Notes: generated from the letters alone by a model not told the origin. DNA of 64,000 nucleotides from Corallium rubrum (GCA_964035015.1 OZ035997.1:86217982-86281981), one strand, 5' to 3'; shown: positions 10,754 through 22,359, counted from the first letter of the stretch. Translations and numbers: made by a program.

Positions 10754-13700
10754 TTGCGCAGGGGAAATTAAACCAACTGCTTATGAATAAATGTGGCTTT
10801 ACAAGCATTCTATAAAAGAGGCTTAAGCTTTACACTTATTTATTGAATGATTTCAACCTCTTCCAGATTTCGCTTCGTCTAAAACACGTGCGGCAATACG
10901 ATAATTTCTCAAATTTCAACGACAAGGTAGCGGCGGGTCTTCTTAGTTTTCGAAGCTATTAATCTTAATATAAAAATAACTATATTCCCATTAACAATTC
11001 ATTGATAGTATTAGCTGGGGAAATAATTTTTAAACTTAAATAAAACGTTCTATTATGAAATGAAATACACCGTACGTGCTTATTTTCCCCCAATAATCAT
11101 CACAATGTCAGATATAGATTTAGTTAAAGCGGGTTCAGATATCAATCACCCAACGGCTGAAATATGAGCGTCATATCGAAACAATAGTAATATTATTAAT
11201 ACATCTCTCTTTCAACAGTTATCCTATCCAAGTTACCAACTCTCACACTTTCTCTCGCAATACTAGTGACGTAGATATTATTGAGTGACAAAGAAAGGGC
11301 TTCAGGCAGAGAAATATGGCGGAGAAGCGTGCGTAGTAGAGCGCAATCTATACATTTTAAATGCAAATATCTTTCTACTAATTGCACCAAACAGTCTCAA
11401 ACTTCACCACTGTTTAGTGACTTTAATTTACAAATAGAAAGCATCTTTTAGCTGTATTTTAAACAATATTAAGAAAAATCAGTCAAGGACAGTCTAAGAC
11501 GCAATTTTCCTAATTTTGATAAAACAACTAGTTTTTTTATGTTACGGTAGTGGTACAGCATTAAAAGATTAGTTTGCATCAAATTTTCAATATCAAGTAT
11601 TAAATACCCTCCGTAGTTTGGACATCCAAATTACAAATAACATAATCTCTTCCATGGGCAAAAGAATAACAAATATTAAGGAAAGGAAAGGCCAGAGATT
11701 GAAGTATTGACATGTAGAGTAACACTAAGACGATTGGACATTAAAATATATCTTAAAATTATGTCGGTATTCATCGTGTTTTTATAATTTATATAATAAA
11801 TAGTTATCTGAACCATCCACCAACGGTCTACCACGGTCTACCACGGTCTACCACTACAATATAACAAAATTAATATACATGTAAATCCCTTTGAAACCCA
11901 TGGTAGACCGTGGTAGACCGTGGTAGACCGTTGCATAAGGCGGTATATAGTTGCGCAGGGGAAATTAAACCAACTGCTTATGAATAAATGTGGCTTTACA
12001 AGCATTCTATAAAAGAGGCTTAAGCTTTACACTTATTTATTGAATGATTTCAACCTCTTCCAGATTTCGCTTCGTCTAAAACACGTGCGGCAATACGATA
12101 ATTTCTCAAATTTCAACGACAAGGTAGCGGCGGGTCTTCTTAGTTTTCGAAGCTATTAATCTTAATATAAAAATAACTATATTCCCATTAACAATTCATT
12201 GATAGTATTAGCTGGGGAAATAATTTTTAAACTTAAATAAAACGTTCTATTATGAAATGAAATACACCGTACGTGCTTATTTTCCCCCAATAATCATCAC
12301 AATGTCAGATATAGATTTAGTTAAAGCGGGTTCAGATATCAATCACCCAACGGCTGAAATATGAGCGTCATATCGAAACAATAGTAATATTATTAATACA
12401 TCTCTCTTTCAACAGTTATCCTATCCAAGTTACCAACTCTCACACTTTCTCTCGCAATACTAGTGACGTAGATATTATTGAGTGACAAAGAAAGGGCTTC
12501 AGGCAGAGAAATATGGCGGAGAAGCGTGCGTAGTAGAGCGCAATCTATACATTTTAAATGCAAATATCTTTCTACTAATTGCACCAAACAGTCTCAAACT
12601 TCACCACTGTTTAGTGACTTTAATTTACAAATAGAAAGCATCTTTTAGCTGTATTTTAAACAATATTAAGAAAAATCAGTCAATCACGCAATTTTCCTAA
12701 TTTTGATAAAACAACTAGTTTTTTTATGTTACGGTAGTGGTACAGCATTAAAAGATTAGTTTGCATCAAATTTTCAATATCAAGTATTAAATACCCTCCG
12801 TAGTTTGGACATCCAAATTACAAATAACATAATCTCTTCCATGGGCAAAAGAATAACAAATATTAAGGAAAGGAAAGGCCAGAGATTGAAGTATTGACAT
12901 GTAGAGTAACACTAAGACGATTGGACATTAAAATATATCTTAAAATTATGTCGGTATTCATCGTGTTTTTATAATTTATATAATAAATAGTTATCTGAAC
13001 CATCCACCAACGGTCTACCACGGTCTACCACGGTCTACCACTACAATATAACAAAATTAATATACATGTAAATCCCTTTGAAACCCATGGTAGACCGTGG
13101 TAGACCGTGGTAGACCGTTGCATAAGGCGGTATATAGTTGCGCAGGGGAAATTAAACCAACTGCTTATGAATAAATGTGGCTTTACAAGCATTCTATAAA
13201 AGAGGCTTAAGCTTTACACTTATTTATTGAATGATTTCAACCTCTTCCAGATTTCGCTTCGTCTAAAACACGTGCGGCAATACGATAATTTCTCAAATTT
13301 CAACGACAAGGTAGCGGCGGGTCTTCTTAGTTTTCGAAGCTATTAATCTTAATATAAAAATAACTATATTCCCATTAACAATTCATTGATAGTATTAGCT
13401 GGGGAAATAATTTTTAAACTTAAATAAAACGTTCTATTATGAAATGAAATACACCGTACGTGCTTATTTTCCCCCAATAATCATCACAATGTCAGATATA
13501 GATTTAGTTAAAGCGGGTTCAGATATCAATCACCCAACGGCTGAAATATGAGCGTCATATCGAAACAATAGTAATATTATTAATACATCTCTCTTTCAAC
13601 AGTTATCCTATCCAAGTTACCAACTCTCACACTTTCTCTCGCAATACTAGTGACGTAGATATTATTGAGTGACAAAGAAAGGGCTTCAGGCAGAGAAATA

Positions 13701-13875
13701 TGGCGGAGAAGCGTGCGTAGTAGAGCGCAATCTATACATTTTAAATGCAAATATCTTTCTACTAATTGCACCAAACAGTCTCAAACTTCACCACTGTTTA
13801 GTGACTTTAATTTACAAATAGAAAGCATCTTTTAGCTGTATTTTAAACAATATTAAGAAAAATCAGTCAAGGACA
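10754..13875. repeat. Tandem array of a ~1.19-kb unit (2.6 copies)
   Basis: Units start at 10754, 11951 and 13138 with TTGCGCAGGGGAAATTAAAC; periods are 1197 and 1187 bp. The copies look virtually identical apart from a 10-base difference (unit 1 has GGACAGTCTA after GTCAA; unit 2 lacks it). The third copy stops at about 13875, where a fold-back element begins. Each complete unit ends in a triple hairpin (ACGGTCTACC repeated three times, then GGTAGACCGT three times, 11819-11932). The 64-codon minus-strand open frame repeated in each copy has no recognisable domain. Confidence 0.9.
11819..11932. repeat. Hairpin of GGTCTACCAC triplets at the unit end
   Basis: Three direct copies of a 10-mer GGTCTACCAC (about 11824-11853) face three inverted copies GGTAGACCGT (about 11900-11931) across a ~46-base AT-rich loop. 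The same hairpin recurs at about 13006-13119 in unit 2. It could be the terminus or a replication-prone site of the repeat. Confidence 0.75.
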
Positions 13876-14020
13876 ATCTTGGACAATAATGTTGTAACAC
13901 CCCCTCCCCCCGATTCAATGTTGACCGAAATGAAACAATGCTGGAACGGAGTTTCATATAACAACATTGAATCGGGGGGGAGGGGTTGACTGTTACAACT
14001 ATTATTGTCCAAGATTGTAC
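13871..14020. mobile_element. 150-bp fold-back element at the junction of array and transposon
   Basis: GGACAATCTTGGACAATAAT at the left end mirrors ATTATTGTCCAAGATTGTAC at the right, and CCCCGATTCAATGTTG mirrors CAACATTGAATCGGGG inside. The loop is short (~35 bases). It begins exactly where the third 1.2-kb unit stops and ends where the 95-bp TIR starts. Confidence 0.65.
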
Positions 14021-14111
14021 CTTCGGAAATCGCTTCCGAAGACTGGTTTCCGAGCGCCGAAGGTTATCATGCGAGTTTCGTGGGATTCCCGCGTCACGAA
14101 CGTCGCGAAAC
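14017..14111. repeat. Left 95-bp terminal inverted repeat of the MULE-like element
   Basis: It begins GTACCTTCGGAAATC and ends GTCGCGAAAC. It is the reverse complement of 24134-24228 with three mismatches in 95 bases. It is GC-rich compared with its surroundings and includes internal dyads (CTTCGGAA/TTCCGAAG). It lies 133 bp upstream of the start codon of the transposase-like gene. Confidence 0.65.
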
Positions 14112-14243
14112 CTTCTCAAAACGCGGGGAATTCAAATGACATCGTCTGGCTGTACTCGTTCGCGGTGTTTATTATTTATTTATCTGTCAATCCTTGGAAC
14201 GAGTGTCTTTGAAAATTGTTCTTTTAAGAACACATACACAAGC

Positions 14244-17200
14244 ATGTCATTAACGACGACTGACACAGACCTAAAAGCGGTGGCGTCTCTGTTTGAGGTT
14301 CAATTGTCGGAACGGTCGGGGCTTCTGCGTAATGTCAAGGCTGCGGAAGAACTCCTTAAAGAATATGAATTGGCAACAACGACAAACTTTGTTTGCATTA
14401 AAGAAAACAAAGGATTTGGAAACACTGGTAAGTAATCTAGTTAATGAAGCAAGCTTAATCACTCCAATAATCGATACATACCGAGTGTTGACCTGTTTAC
14501 CGGGGTTATGTTTCTGCGGTACTTTTCGCCGAGGGTATAACAGGGGGGTGTTTCCCAAGGACAAGGGTCTAACTCTCTAAAAGGATAGGCCTTGCGAAAA
14601 TCATGCCGAATAATAAAGGGAGCTTCCATTTCTCGGCAGTTTGCATACATCTTACCAATTAATTATATTTATCTTTATACTTCTGAACAAGGATCATACC
14701 GGAGGTAGGTAGGAAGGGTAAATACCCTATTTTCTCTATTTAGCCCCCCCTCCCCCCCCTCCCCCCCCTCTTGTAATAAACCCCCAGCCCAGAACCACAA
14801 AAATAAAATAAGCCTCCAGCTTCTCTATTAAGGCCCACCCCTATGGTTTTTTGTTAATTAAAATTGATAGAAATACGAGGACTTGCAATGTTTTATGAAG
14901 GATAACGTTCATTTAATCGAAAGCCGATGTTTATATTAAGCATCATCAGATCAAACTAAGCGCTGATCCCCATTGATAGTATGGTAGATATTAAATATAA
15001 CTGTTGCATGAACACTTTACTTTGTTTAGTTTCTAAAACCGTTTATACATTACTTATAGTTATTTGAAATTGCTTAACTTTGTTATATATTTCGCTCTCA
15101 GCGAACATTTGAAAGACGTAAAAATATGAATAAATATTATTATTAATTTCTTATAAGTATTATGGATTTCTAAAGAACATAATTTTTTTCAAGTCCCCCA
15201 GCCTCTATTTAGCCCCTCCCCTTCTGATAAGCCCCAGGGGTTAGAAAGACTAGAAGCGGTATACTGTACTATAAGTTAGCTACATTAATCGCAAACATTT
15301 TCACGTCTTTCATCCAGAGACAAGTTTTAAAACTTTTTAAAAAGAAGACAATTGTTTTATTTTCAAGCACGTATTTTGACTTCAGAGCACCAAATTATTA
15401 GTCATGCATTAACCTATAATAGCCATTTATTGTAATCCACATGGAATTATACTAATTTAGATATAAGACGTGAAAATCACAAGATCTGGTGGGAAGATGA
15501 TCGTCTACCTTTCGACCACGCGCCTTTTATTCTGGTCAACCACAGAGTTTACGATTGTCAGCATGGTGTCGATAGACATTTAAGCGAAAAGAAAAATGCA
15601 CACCGGTAAGTAAAATTTCTCAAATATCTTAGTTGAATATATATTTAACAAATAGATTCCATTTTGCCGTTGTCTGTTCAGTTATAGACGCACAGATGAC
15701 GTCACAACGTGGTAAGAACAAAAAGTGGCCCATGAGACGCAGTCGAGTGGGTCACTGATGTTCTTACCACGTTGTGACGTCTTCTGTGCATCTATAACTG
15801 AACAGACAACAAAAAAAGGAATCTATTTGTTTTATACAATATAAAAATTACACAATACTTCTTGCCGGATTTGGGGGAAGAAAGAAAAAGCAATCAGCTG
15901 ATGTGATCTGACGTGATCCATGTGTCTTTTTGAAAACAAGCGCGACGATTGGTTGAAAGCCGTGTTTCTATAACTTTATGGAAACACGGCAAGGTCCACG
16001 CCATTCGATACGCCATCATTACGGTGTAGGATACACCATTATACCCATCCAGTACGCCATCATACCATTATGAAGAGTAAGGAGAATTTACGCTTTGATG
16101 CAGTGATTATTTTTACATTCTATACCTATTTTCGACAGGTTATTTTATAAAGGAAATAGAAAACAATTTTTCCGTGTTCTCACAGAGTTATAGAAATACT
16201 TGTGGAAGTTTGGGAGAACTCGAAATAGCTACAATTTCTCGTTCTCCCAAACTTTCACTCGTGTTTCTATAACTCTATGGAAACAAGGAAAATGTTTTCT
16301 ATTTCTAATATATATATATTATAGAAAATTTAAAATTTATATAGGTCGTATTTAGAATACTAAAGACGCGTGTGTAATTATCAGCATATTATTTCCCACT
16401 ATATATAGTCCGGAGATCACTCGTATAGGAGACACCGCAAAGGGAATATGGTACAGGAGTCAAGAAAGCTGAACTGCCCAGCACAAGTTCATATGAGAGA
16501 ATACATAAAATTTCCAAATTTTAAGGTAAATATCTCTTTCAAATATCAAAAGAAAATTAATATACAATTATTTTTTTGTTGTTTTTTTTTTTCACTTGTT
16601 TATCAGCATGTTATATATGTGCACTCATTTGTATACGCGTTTACAGATCAAAGAGAAAACGTCGTGGCGTTGTAAAACCCAGTCGAAGAGGCTAAGGGAG
16701 TCCATTAAGGGAGGTGTAGATGGAGAACGGTGGATCCACGTACAACTACCATCTCTTTCTGAGCACAAAGTTCATCCGGTGGGAAGTGTAAGTTTCTTTT
16801 CTCTTTTTTATTTAAACGCATAGATGTTTAGTCATTACTGAACAATGTGCCAGATTGACACACACGCGCGCACTAAAACGTTATAATATAGAGCCGTCAA
16901 TACAAGAGCCGATTGCACGCAAATTACCTAGGATGAAACTTAAGACAGATCCATGCATTTAAACATGCCTCTCATTGGCTCTTGCATAAACGGTGCTACA
17001 TTGTGAAGAAACGTTAGCTCAGTTTCATGTGCTTATATATTTTTCAATTTCTGCAAATTTCATATTTGTGTTTGTCATTTCATTCGAATTTAAAAAGGTG
17101 TAAACGACAAAATCATTTGACTGGTGATTTAAAGCTTGAACCTAAACTTGAGTTGTTACACATATCTCAAAGGGCCCCAGAATTCATTGTCTATATTATA

Positions 17201-20200
17201 CGTCCGCTTATAGAGCAGCCAGCATGCTATATTGCATATCTAAAAGCATGAATGGCAAAACTATAGTGCGGCAGAACTAATGTAATTTAAGTTTATTAAT
17301 ATAGTTTACTAGGAAAACATAGCCCATCCTACTTCTCTTGAGAAGTAAGATTGGCTATGTTTTCCTAGTAAACTATATTAATAAACTTAAATAGGCGAGT
17401 TTCAGCTAGGGTGTTGCGCGCGCATCAGTTTTTTTAAAAAACTGGCAAGCTCCCCTCAAAGTAAACGTACTGTTTAAAATAAACAAAGTATATATATTAC
17501 ATTAGTTTTGAGTAGAAAGAATTTCAGTTCTAAAATTTATCAAAACTCATTTTCTATTCTTGAATAGAAAATGAGTTTTGATAAATTTAGAACTGAAATT
17601 CTTCAGTGAAACAAGTTTACTTCTCCAGCATATTTTCCGTTTGAAGAACAAATAAAGAAAAACTCGTTTGTCAAAATGTATCTTTAAATTGCTAGAGTTG
17701 TCTATGATTAGATAACCTAAGGTTCAATAGTTGTGTATATTCCGTTCAATAGGCGGGTGGTCTTCATCAACGCATTGACAAACAGCTGGTTGACAAGATT
17801 GAAGAACTTGTAGATGGCGGTGCAAGATCAGTGAAAGAAGTTAGAAGACATTTGAGAATCTTCGTTGAACAAGACCTTTATCGTGGAAAAAAGGCGCCAC
17901 CTAAATCCAATCAAAGATTTTATCCCTCCAAGAACACAATACGGAGCTACATTTACAAAGCTGTTATTTAGAGCGGTTTTCAAAGTTCGACCAAGAAAAT
18001 CTTCAGAAGAAAGTCGAACTTTGGCAGTCAAAATGTCCGGATGAAACGTTTTTATTTCGTCCTTTCGTTCAATATTCTGAAGAGACAAATTGTGCAGAAG
18101 ATGAATTAGACATCGAAGATAACGAAGAGGAAGACGACAACGAAGATATTTTGCCGAAGTCAACAAATGGCCTGTTGTTCGTACACCAAACCAATAACCA
18201 AAAGCGTCTACTTCAGAGATATGGTAATGAACTGAGTCTCTTGGATGCTACGTACAAAACCACAAAGTACAGTCTTGCTTTGTTTTTCCTAGTTGTTAAA
18301 ACAAACGTCAATTATCAGATTGTAGGATCATTTGTTGTTCAGAGCGAAACATCTCAGTCGATCGCAGAAGCCCTGAAAGTGATAAAAGACTGGAATGGTA
18401 CATGGAATCCTTCGTATTTTATGGTAGACTATTCGGAAGAGGAAATGTCGGCAATAGGGACATTATTCCCAGGTATGTATTATACCAAAATTACTTCCTT
18501 TTCTGTTCGTTAGTGTATTATTGTATATATATATATAGGAGGAGTACTTTGTAAGAGATAGTACTTTATAAGAGATATAGAATTACGGGTTATGTCTCAC
18601 AGAATCAGGAATGAGCGCGCAAGGTTTTTGCACTCTCGCAGAGCGAGGCTTCTTAGACCCCGTTTATACGGTACCAGACGAATTCGGAACCGGTCTCGAA
18701 TTCGTCCGGACACGGCGAAATAGGACGAATTCAAGACCGGTCTCGAATTCGTACGCGGTACCGTGTATAAACGTAGCCTAACTTCAAAGTTACTATGCAA
18801 GGTTTGATTCATAGTACAAAGCGTTAAAAGTAGATCAAATGTTAGTTGACGACTATATAGCGATAAGTACAGTAAAATACTCCATGCAGAAGTCAACCGT
18901 TGAAAGTTTGAAACATGACAAGTGCATAGCCTTGGGCGAAGAAAACTTGAAGAGTTTTTGGTGGACTAAAGACGCGTACATACCATGCATTGTCATGCAT
19001 GAAATGAACTGTTTTTACTCTGTTTAGTGCTTATCCATTTTAGCACCCACAATGTAATCTTTTCTTTTCTGCATGAATTTGCTTGACAGAAGACGTTGAT
19101 ATGGAAATACTGCAAACAAGACAGTCTTCTCCCAAGATATTCTAAAGTAAAAAAAACAACAAAAAAACCCCATAAAAACAAAGTAAAAGAGTCCGACAGT
19201 CCGTTGGATTAATGTTAATAATAAACATGAATTTAGTTTTTATGAAACAAATCAAACTTTTTTGTATTTTTCCGAACAGATTGCCAGATTTATATCTGTG
19301 ATTTTCACAGAGAACAGGCTTGGGAAAGGTGGCTTGGAAAAACCAGTAATGGGCTTGTTTCTTCTAAGCAAACTATCCTGGGGAAACTTCGATCCATCGC
19401 CAAAGCAAGAACAGAAAGGATTTCAAAGATAGAGTGGAAGACCTGAAGTCGTCCAATGAGTGGAAAGAAAATGCAAACCTGCGACATTGGATAGAAAAAA
19501 CATGGTTACCACAGTACAAGGTAAAATAATTTTGGTCATTTATTATAAATAAAGGATTTAAGTAATTATATGCATGACAAAATCATAACGTATAGTACAT
19601 GTTTGCCACACTCTCATTATAGCATTTTTCTTAATTTTTAGAAATGGGCTTGGGCATTTCGTAAGGATCGACTCCTCGCCATAATTAACACCAACAATGG
19701 CGTTGAACGGCAGAACAAAGCATTCAAATATGACTATTTAGAGGGATACAAACACTCAACTCTGAGTGTAATGCTAACAATTTTGGTTGAAGACTTCCTT
19801 CCAGACCATTATTTCAAGTAAATAATTTTGTGTTTAGATTTAAATTAAAAGACGTCATATGCAGTGAAACCGGAATATAACAATAACGCGATTATAACGA
19901 AATTCCCGCTGATCAATTCACTAGACTGAAATCAAGTGCAAAAAAGATTGGCACAGTTAGAAATTTTGATATTGTATCACTTTGTAATAGATGCTGCACC
20001 CTGTCAATAGTTCATTACAAGCTGTCTGAAGGGCGGAGGCCCTGTCATTACTACCATAAAAAGGCTTTATAACGTCTTTGTTTTGTGATTAAGATGTGAA
20101 TGCTGACATACTGTAACAATATAATTATTAGTACGAGATGTTTTGTACTAAGAAATTTATAACAAACGTTTGTAATAACAAACCTATTTTCCCAGACCCT

Positions 20201-22259
20201 ATGCATGTATGACATTTCGTCATATTATCGTCTCACTGAATAGCAGAGGTTGTACTGCACCTTAAAAAAAATATATACTGTAACTTTTATTACAAAATGG
20301 TAGAATGATTTTAATAATTTAAATTTACCATGTGTTTCACTTCACAGATATGTTGAAATGAATACCAAACTTCAGAGTACTTATCGCCGTTACAATGCCA
20401 AAATACCACTGTATTTGCATGAAAGGCCACATTCTGTGATCAAACACTGCATGGAAAGACTCGATTCCTCAGAGAGCACTCCAAGTAACCACATTGTTGT
20501 GCTAAACAAACGCAAAGGAGAATTCGCGGTAAGAAGTGAAAGAGATTCTACAAAACTCTACCGAGTTTGCTTTGGCAGTGATGCTACTCCACCAGTGCTT
20601 CCAAGCTGTGAATGTTACGACTGGGAGAGGAACAGACTGCCATGTAAGCACTTCTTTTCAGTTTTTAAGCATGTTGCAACATGGTCATTCGAGTGTTTAC
20701 CAAACACATACAGGAATTCCCCATTCCTAACAGTTGATAGAGAAGTGTCGCTGTATGACACAGCCGACACTACATGTACCAAAATTGCGCCGGATGATGA
20801 CCCAGCTCCAGTAGACAAACCATCTCCAAATGATGATGCATCTCCAGATGATGATGCACCACTAGATGATGATCCATCTCAAGATGATGATTCATTTCCA
20901 GATGATGATTCATCTGCAGCAGATAAGCCAGCTCCAGAAGATGATCCAGCAGCAACTGCGAAAGATGAAATTCCAAGAACAAATCGACACCACAGAACAG
21001 AAGGAGCAAAATGTCGTGAAACTCTCGGGCAAATAAAGAATCTTACATATGTCGCAGAAGGTTGGCAAGATGGCAAAGTCCTTTCAAAGCTGAAAGTTAA
21101 GCTTAACGAGTGCTACGAACTACTCATGCAATCTACACCGAAGGAGAATGGCATAATTCTAGAGGTTCCACCATCCAACAAGTCTGCTGCCACAGTAAAA
21201 TCATCAGGAAAAAATCACCCAAAATGTTCCTTCAAAAGTCTCCCCCAAAGACCCAAGAAAAATGCTTACGCAGGTCGCCATGGTGAAAAAGCAATGGAAA
21301 TGAAGCGAAGCCATGTTTCTAGTTTGAATGAAATTGAAGGAAAACCAGCAAAGGTTCAACGAACAGGTGACAACATCATCATTGAAGATGTTGAGCTGGA
21401 CATTGTAGATAACAGCAATGTGTCAGGAGATGGTGCAGATGATGGAGGGGCACTTTCAGAGGAAGAACCAGTTGTCTTGAGAAGAATCAATCAGACATCA
21501 AGAAGACGGAGCTTCTTCAAACTGAGTGAAAAAGATGTCCAAATCATCATCACAAGAAAGGAGATAACAGACCACATCATTGGAGCTGCTCATTGTGTAT
21601 TGCACAAACAGTTTCCTGATGCAGTTGGTCTGGAAAACACCACACTGGGTCTTTGTTCAAATTTCTCTGTCCATAAAGAAGAATTTTCTCAAATTCTTCA
21701 CACTAGTACTCACCATTGGGTACTAGTATCAAATATTGGTTGCAAGCCTTCTACAATCAACTTGTATGACAGCCTATGTTATGGTCGACTCACCTCTTTT
21801 GTGAAGAAGCAGATTGCAGGTCTACTTCTTGAACAAGGACCCTCCATAACGGTCAATATACAACCTGTTCAACAGCAGTCAAATTCAGTGGATTGTGGTG
21901 TGTTTGCCATTGCATTTCTTGTTTCCATCCTCTTTAACCAGGATCCCACATGTCATACCTTCAACCTTGGTGGTATGAGGCAGCATCTACTCAAGTGTCT
22001 GAACCAAGGTTTTTTTGAGCCTTTTCCAATGGCAAAGCAACAAGAACAATGGAAGAGTAAACCCAAGTCTGTGAAGCTGCCTCTGATGTGTAGCTGCAGA
22101 ATGCCTTGGAGCCAGAAAGACCTGGATAACCCAGACCTCTGGAGTGCCCAGTGTGAGTCTTGCTCTGAATGGTTTCACAAGACGTGCAGCCCAACAATGC
22201 CAGATACAGTCTTCCAAATAAAAGATGTAAACTGGGTATGTCGTAAATGTGAACAGTAG
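14244..22259 (+). CDS. MULE transposase fused to CaRF-like, SWIM, Ulp1 protease and PHD domains (8 exons, two frameshifts)
   Basis: Exons: 14244-14427, 15461-15605, 16429-16525, 16647-16787, 17753-18472, 19280-19520, 19642-19817, 20348-22259. Every junction is GT-AG and phases match. The total is 3616 nt, about 1205 codons once two single-base indels are allowed for. Exons 1-4 resemble the CaRF (ALS2CR8) DNA-binding region (VYDCQHGVDR, KLNCPAQVHMREYIKFPNF). Exons 5-7 carry the DDE core: LLDATYKTTKY (D1), FMVDYSEEEMSAI (D2), NNGVERQNKAFK (E), with a C-x4-C-x2-H-like motif (CQIYICDFHRE) between. Exon 8 has SWIM (CECYDW...CKH), an acidic linker, Ulp1 and PHD. Frame breaks: stop at 17969 (a missing T in ATTTAG) and stop at 19444 (a missing A in GAAAGG near 19414-19419). 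Both fall in homopolymers, so sequencing error is possible. Predicted role: transposition, with the protease perhaps acting on SUMO or ubiquitin conjugates (inference). Confidence 0.8.
14744..14770. repeat. C-rich tract (quadruplex-forming on the minus strand)
   Basis: Three runs of seven to eight C separated by single T, in intron 1 of the MULE gene. The opposite strand meets the G-quadruplex rule if a fourth G-run from within the long runs is used. Confidence 0.6.
15650..15828. mobile_element. Fold-back element in MULE gene intron 2
   Basis: AATAGATTCC...TGTCTGTTCAGTTATAGA...GACGTCACAACGTGGTAAGAAC on the left mirrors GTTCTTACCACGTTGTGACG...TATAACTGAACAGACA...GGAATCTATT on the right, with a ~30-base loop. 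Arms are ~75 bp with few mismatches. Confidence 0.7.
16147..16311. mobile_element. Fold-back element in MULE gene intron 2
   Basis: AGAAATAGAAAAC...GAGTTATAGAAA...AGTTTGGGAGAA mirrors TTCTCCCAAACTTTC...TTTCTATAACTC...GTTTTCTATTTCT. A related sequence (TTTCTCGTTCTTCCAAACTT) occurs near 61625, so this is a dispersed family. Confidence 0.65.
17285..17392. mobile_element. Near-perfect 53-bp-arm hairpin in MULE gene intron 4
   Basis: Arms 17285-17337 and 17340-17392 are reverse complements with very few mismatches and only a two-base loop (ATTTAAGTTTATTAATATAG... / ...CTATATTAATAAACTTAAAT). Such a compact palindrome fits a short fold-back element. Confidence 0.75.
17517..17603. mobile_element. 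Second near-perfect hairpin in MULE gene intron 4
   Basis: AAGAATTTCAGTTCTAAAAT...TTTTCTATTC (17517-17559) mirrors GAATAGAAAA...AGAACTGAAATTCTT (17562-17603). It lies 150 bp from the exon 5 acceptor side of the same intron and is unrelated in sequence to the 17285 hairpin. Confidence 0.75.
17753..18472 (+). CDS. Exon 5 of the MULE gene: start of the DDE core, with a frameshift
   Basis: Acceptor CAATAG|GCG and donor CCCAG|GTATGT. The frame entering from exon 4 hits TAG at 17969-17971. The +1 frame then runs open to the donor and keeps family-like sequence on both sides (…SYIYKAV before, LERFSKFDQENLQKKVELW after). This pattern fits loss of one T in the TTT run. An acidic stretch (DELDIEDNEEEDDNED) precedes the catalytic β-strand with the first Asp (LLDATYKT). 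The second Asp sits in FMVDYSEEE near the exon end. Confidence 0.75.
18655..18779. mobile_element. Palindromic element in MULE gene intron 5
   Basis: CGTTTATACGGTACC...GACGAATTC near the left end mirrors GACGAATTC...GGTACCGTGTATAAACG. Both halves also contain CCGGTCTCGAATTCGT in direct orientation, giving a mixed direct and inverted structure. Confidence 0.6.
20348..22259 (+). CDS. Exon 8 of the MULE gene: SWIM, acidic repeats, Ulp1-like protease, PHD finger
   Basis: A 637-codon terminal exon, fully open. The SWIM zinc finger is at about 20610-20650 (PSCECYDWERNRLPCKHFF). Imperfect repeats of Asp-Asp-Asp/Pro/Ser coded by GATGATG follow (20785-20955). The C48 peptidase region has the catalytic His in THHWVLVSN (~21713), Asp in NLYDSL (~21765), the oxyanion Gln in NIQPVQQQ, and Cys in SVDCGVFAIAF (~21895). 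All expected residues are present. A C-terminal PHD finger (CSCRMPW...CESCSEWFHKTC...WVCRKC) ends six residues or fewer before the stop. An AATAAA lies 34 bp downstream. Confidence 0.85.
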
Positions 22260-22292
22260 TCCAGTCAGGGATCCTCTATCATTAGTTAATCA

Positions 22293-22298
22293 GAATAA
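22293..22298 (+). promoter_or_regulatory. Polyadenylation signal candidate for the MULE gene
   Basis: AATAAA 34 bases after the stop codon of exon 8, followed by an A-rich stretch. Confidence 0.5.
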
Positions 22299-22359
22299 AA
22301 AAAAATTATAAGTATTAATTGTAACATGACATGGGGGGAAATTATTAGGGATTACTATG

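Noticed and set aside
10470-10808. Open frames spanning 10470-10808
   Set aside because: They run through the 200-N gap and are meaningless.
11196-13774. Identical 64-codon minus-strand open frames in three places
   Set aside because: They recur only because the 1.2-kb unit is tandemly repeated. The peptide has no recognisable domain.
20770-21076. Minus-strand open frames opposite the acidic linker of the MULE gene
   Set aside because: They are shadows of the GATGAT-rich coding sequence on the other strand.
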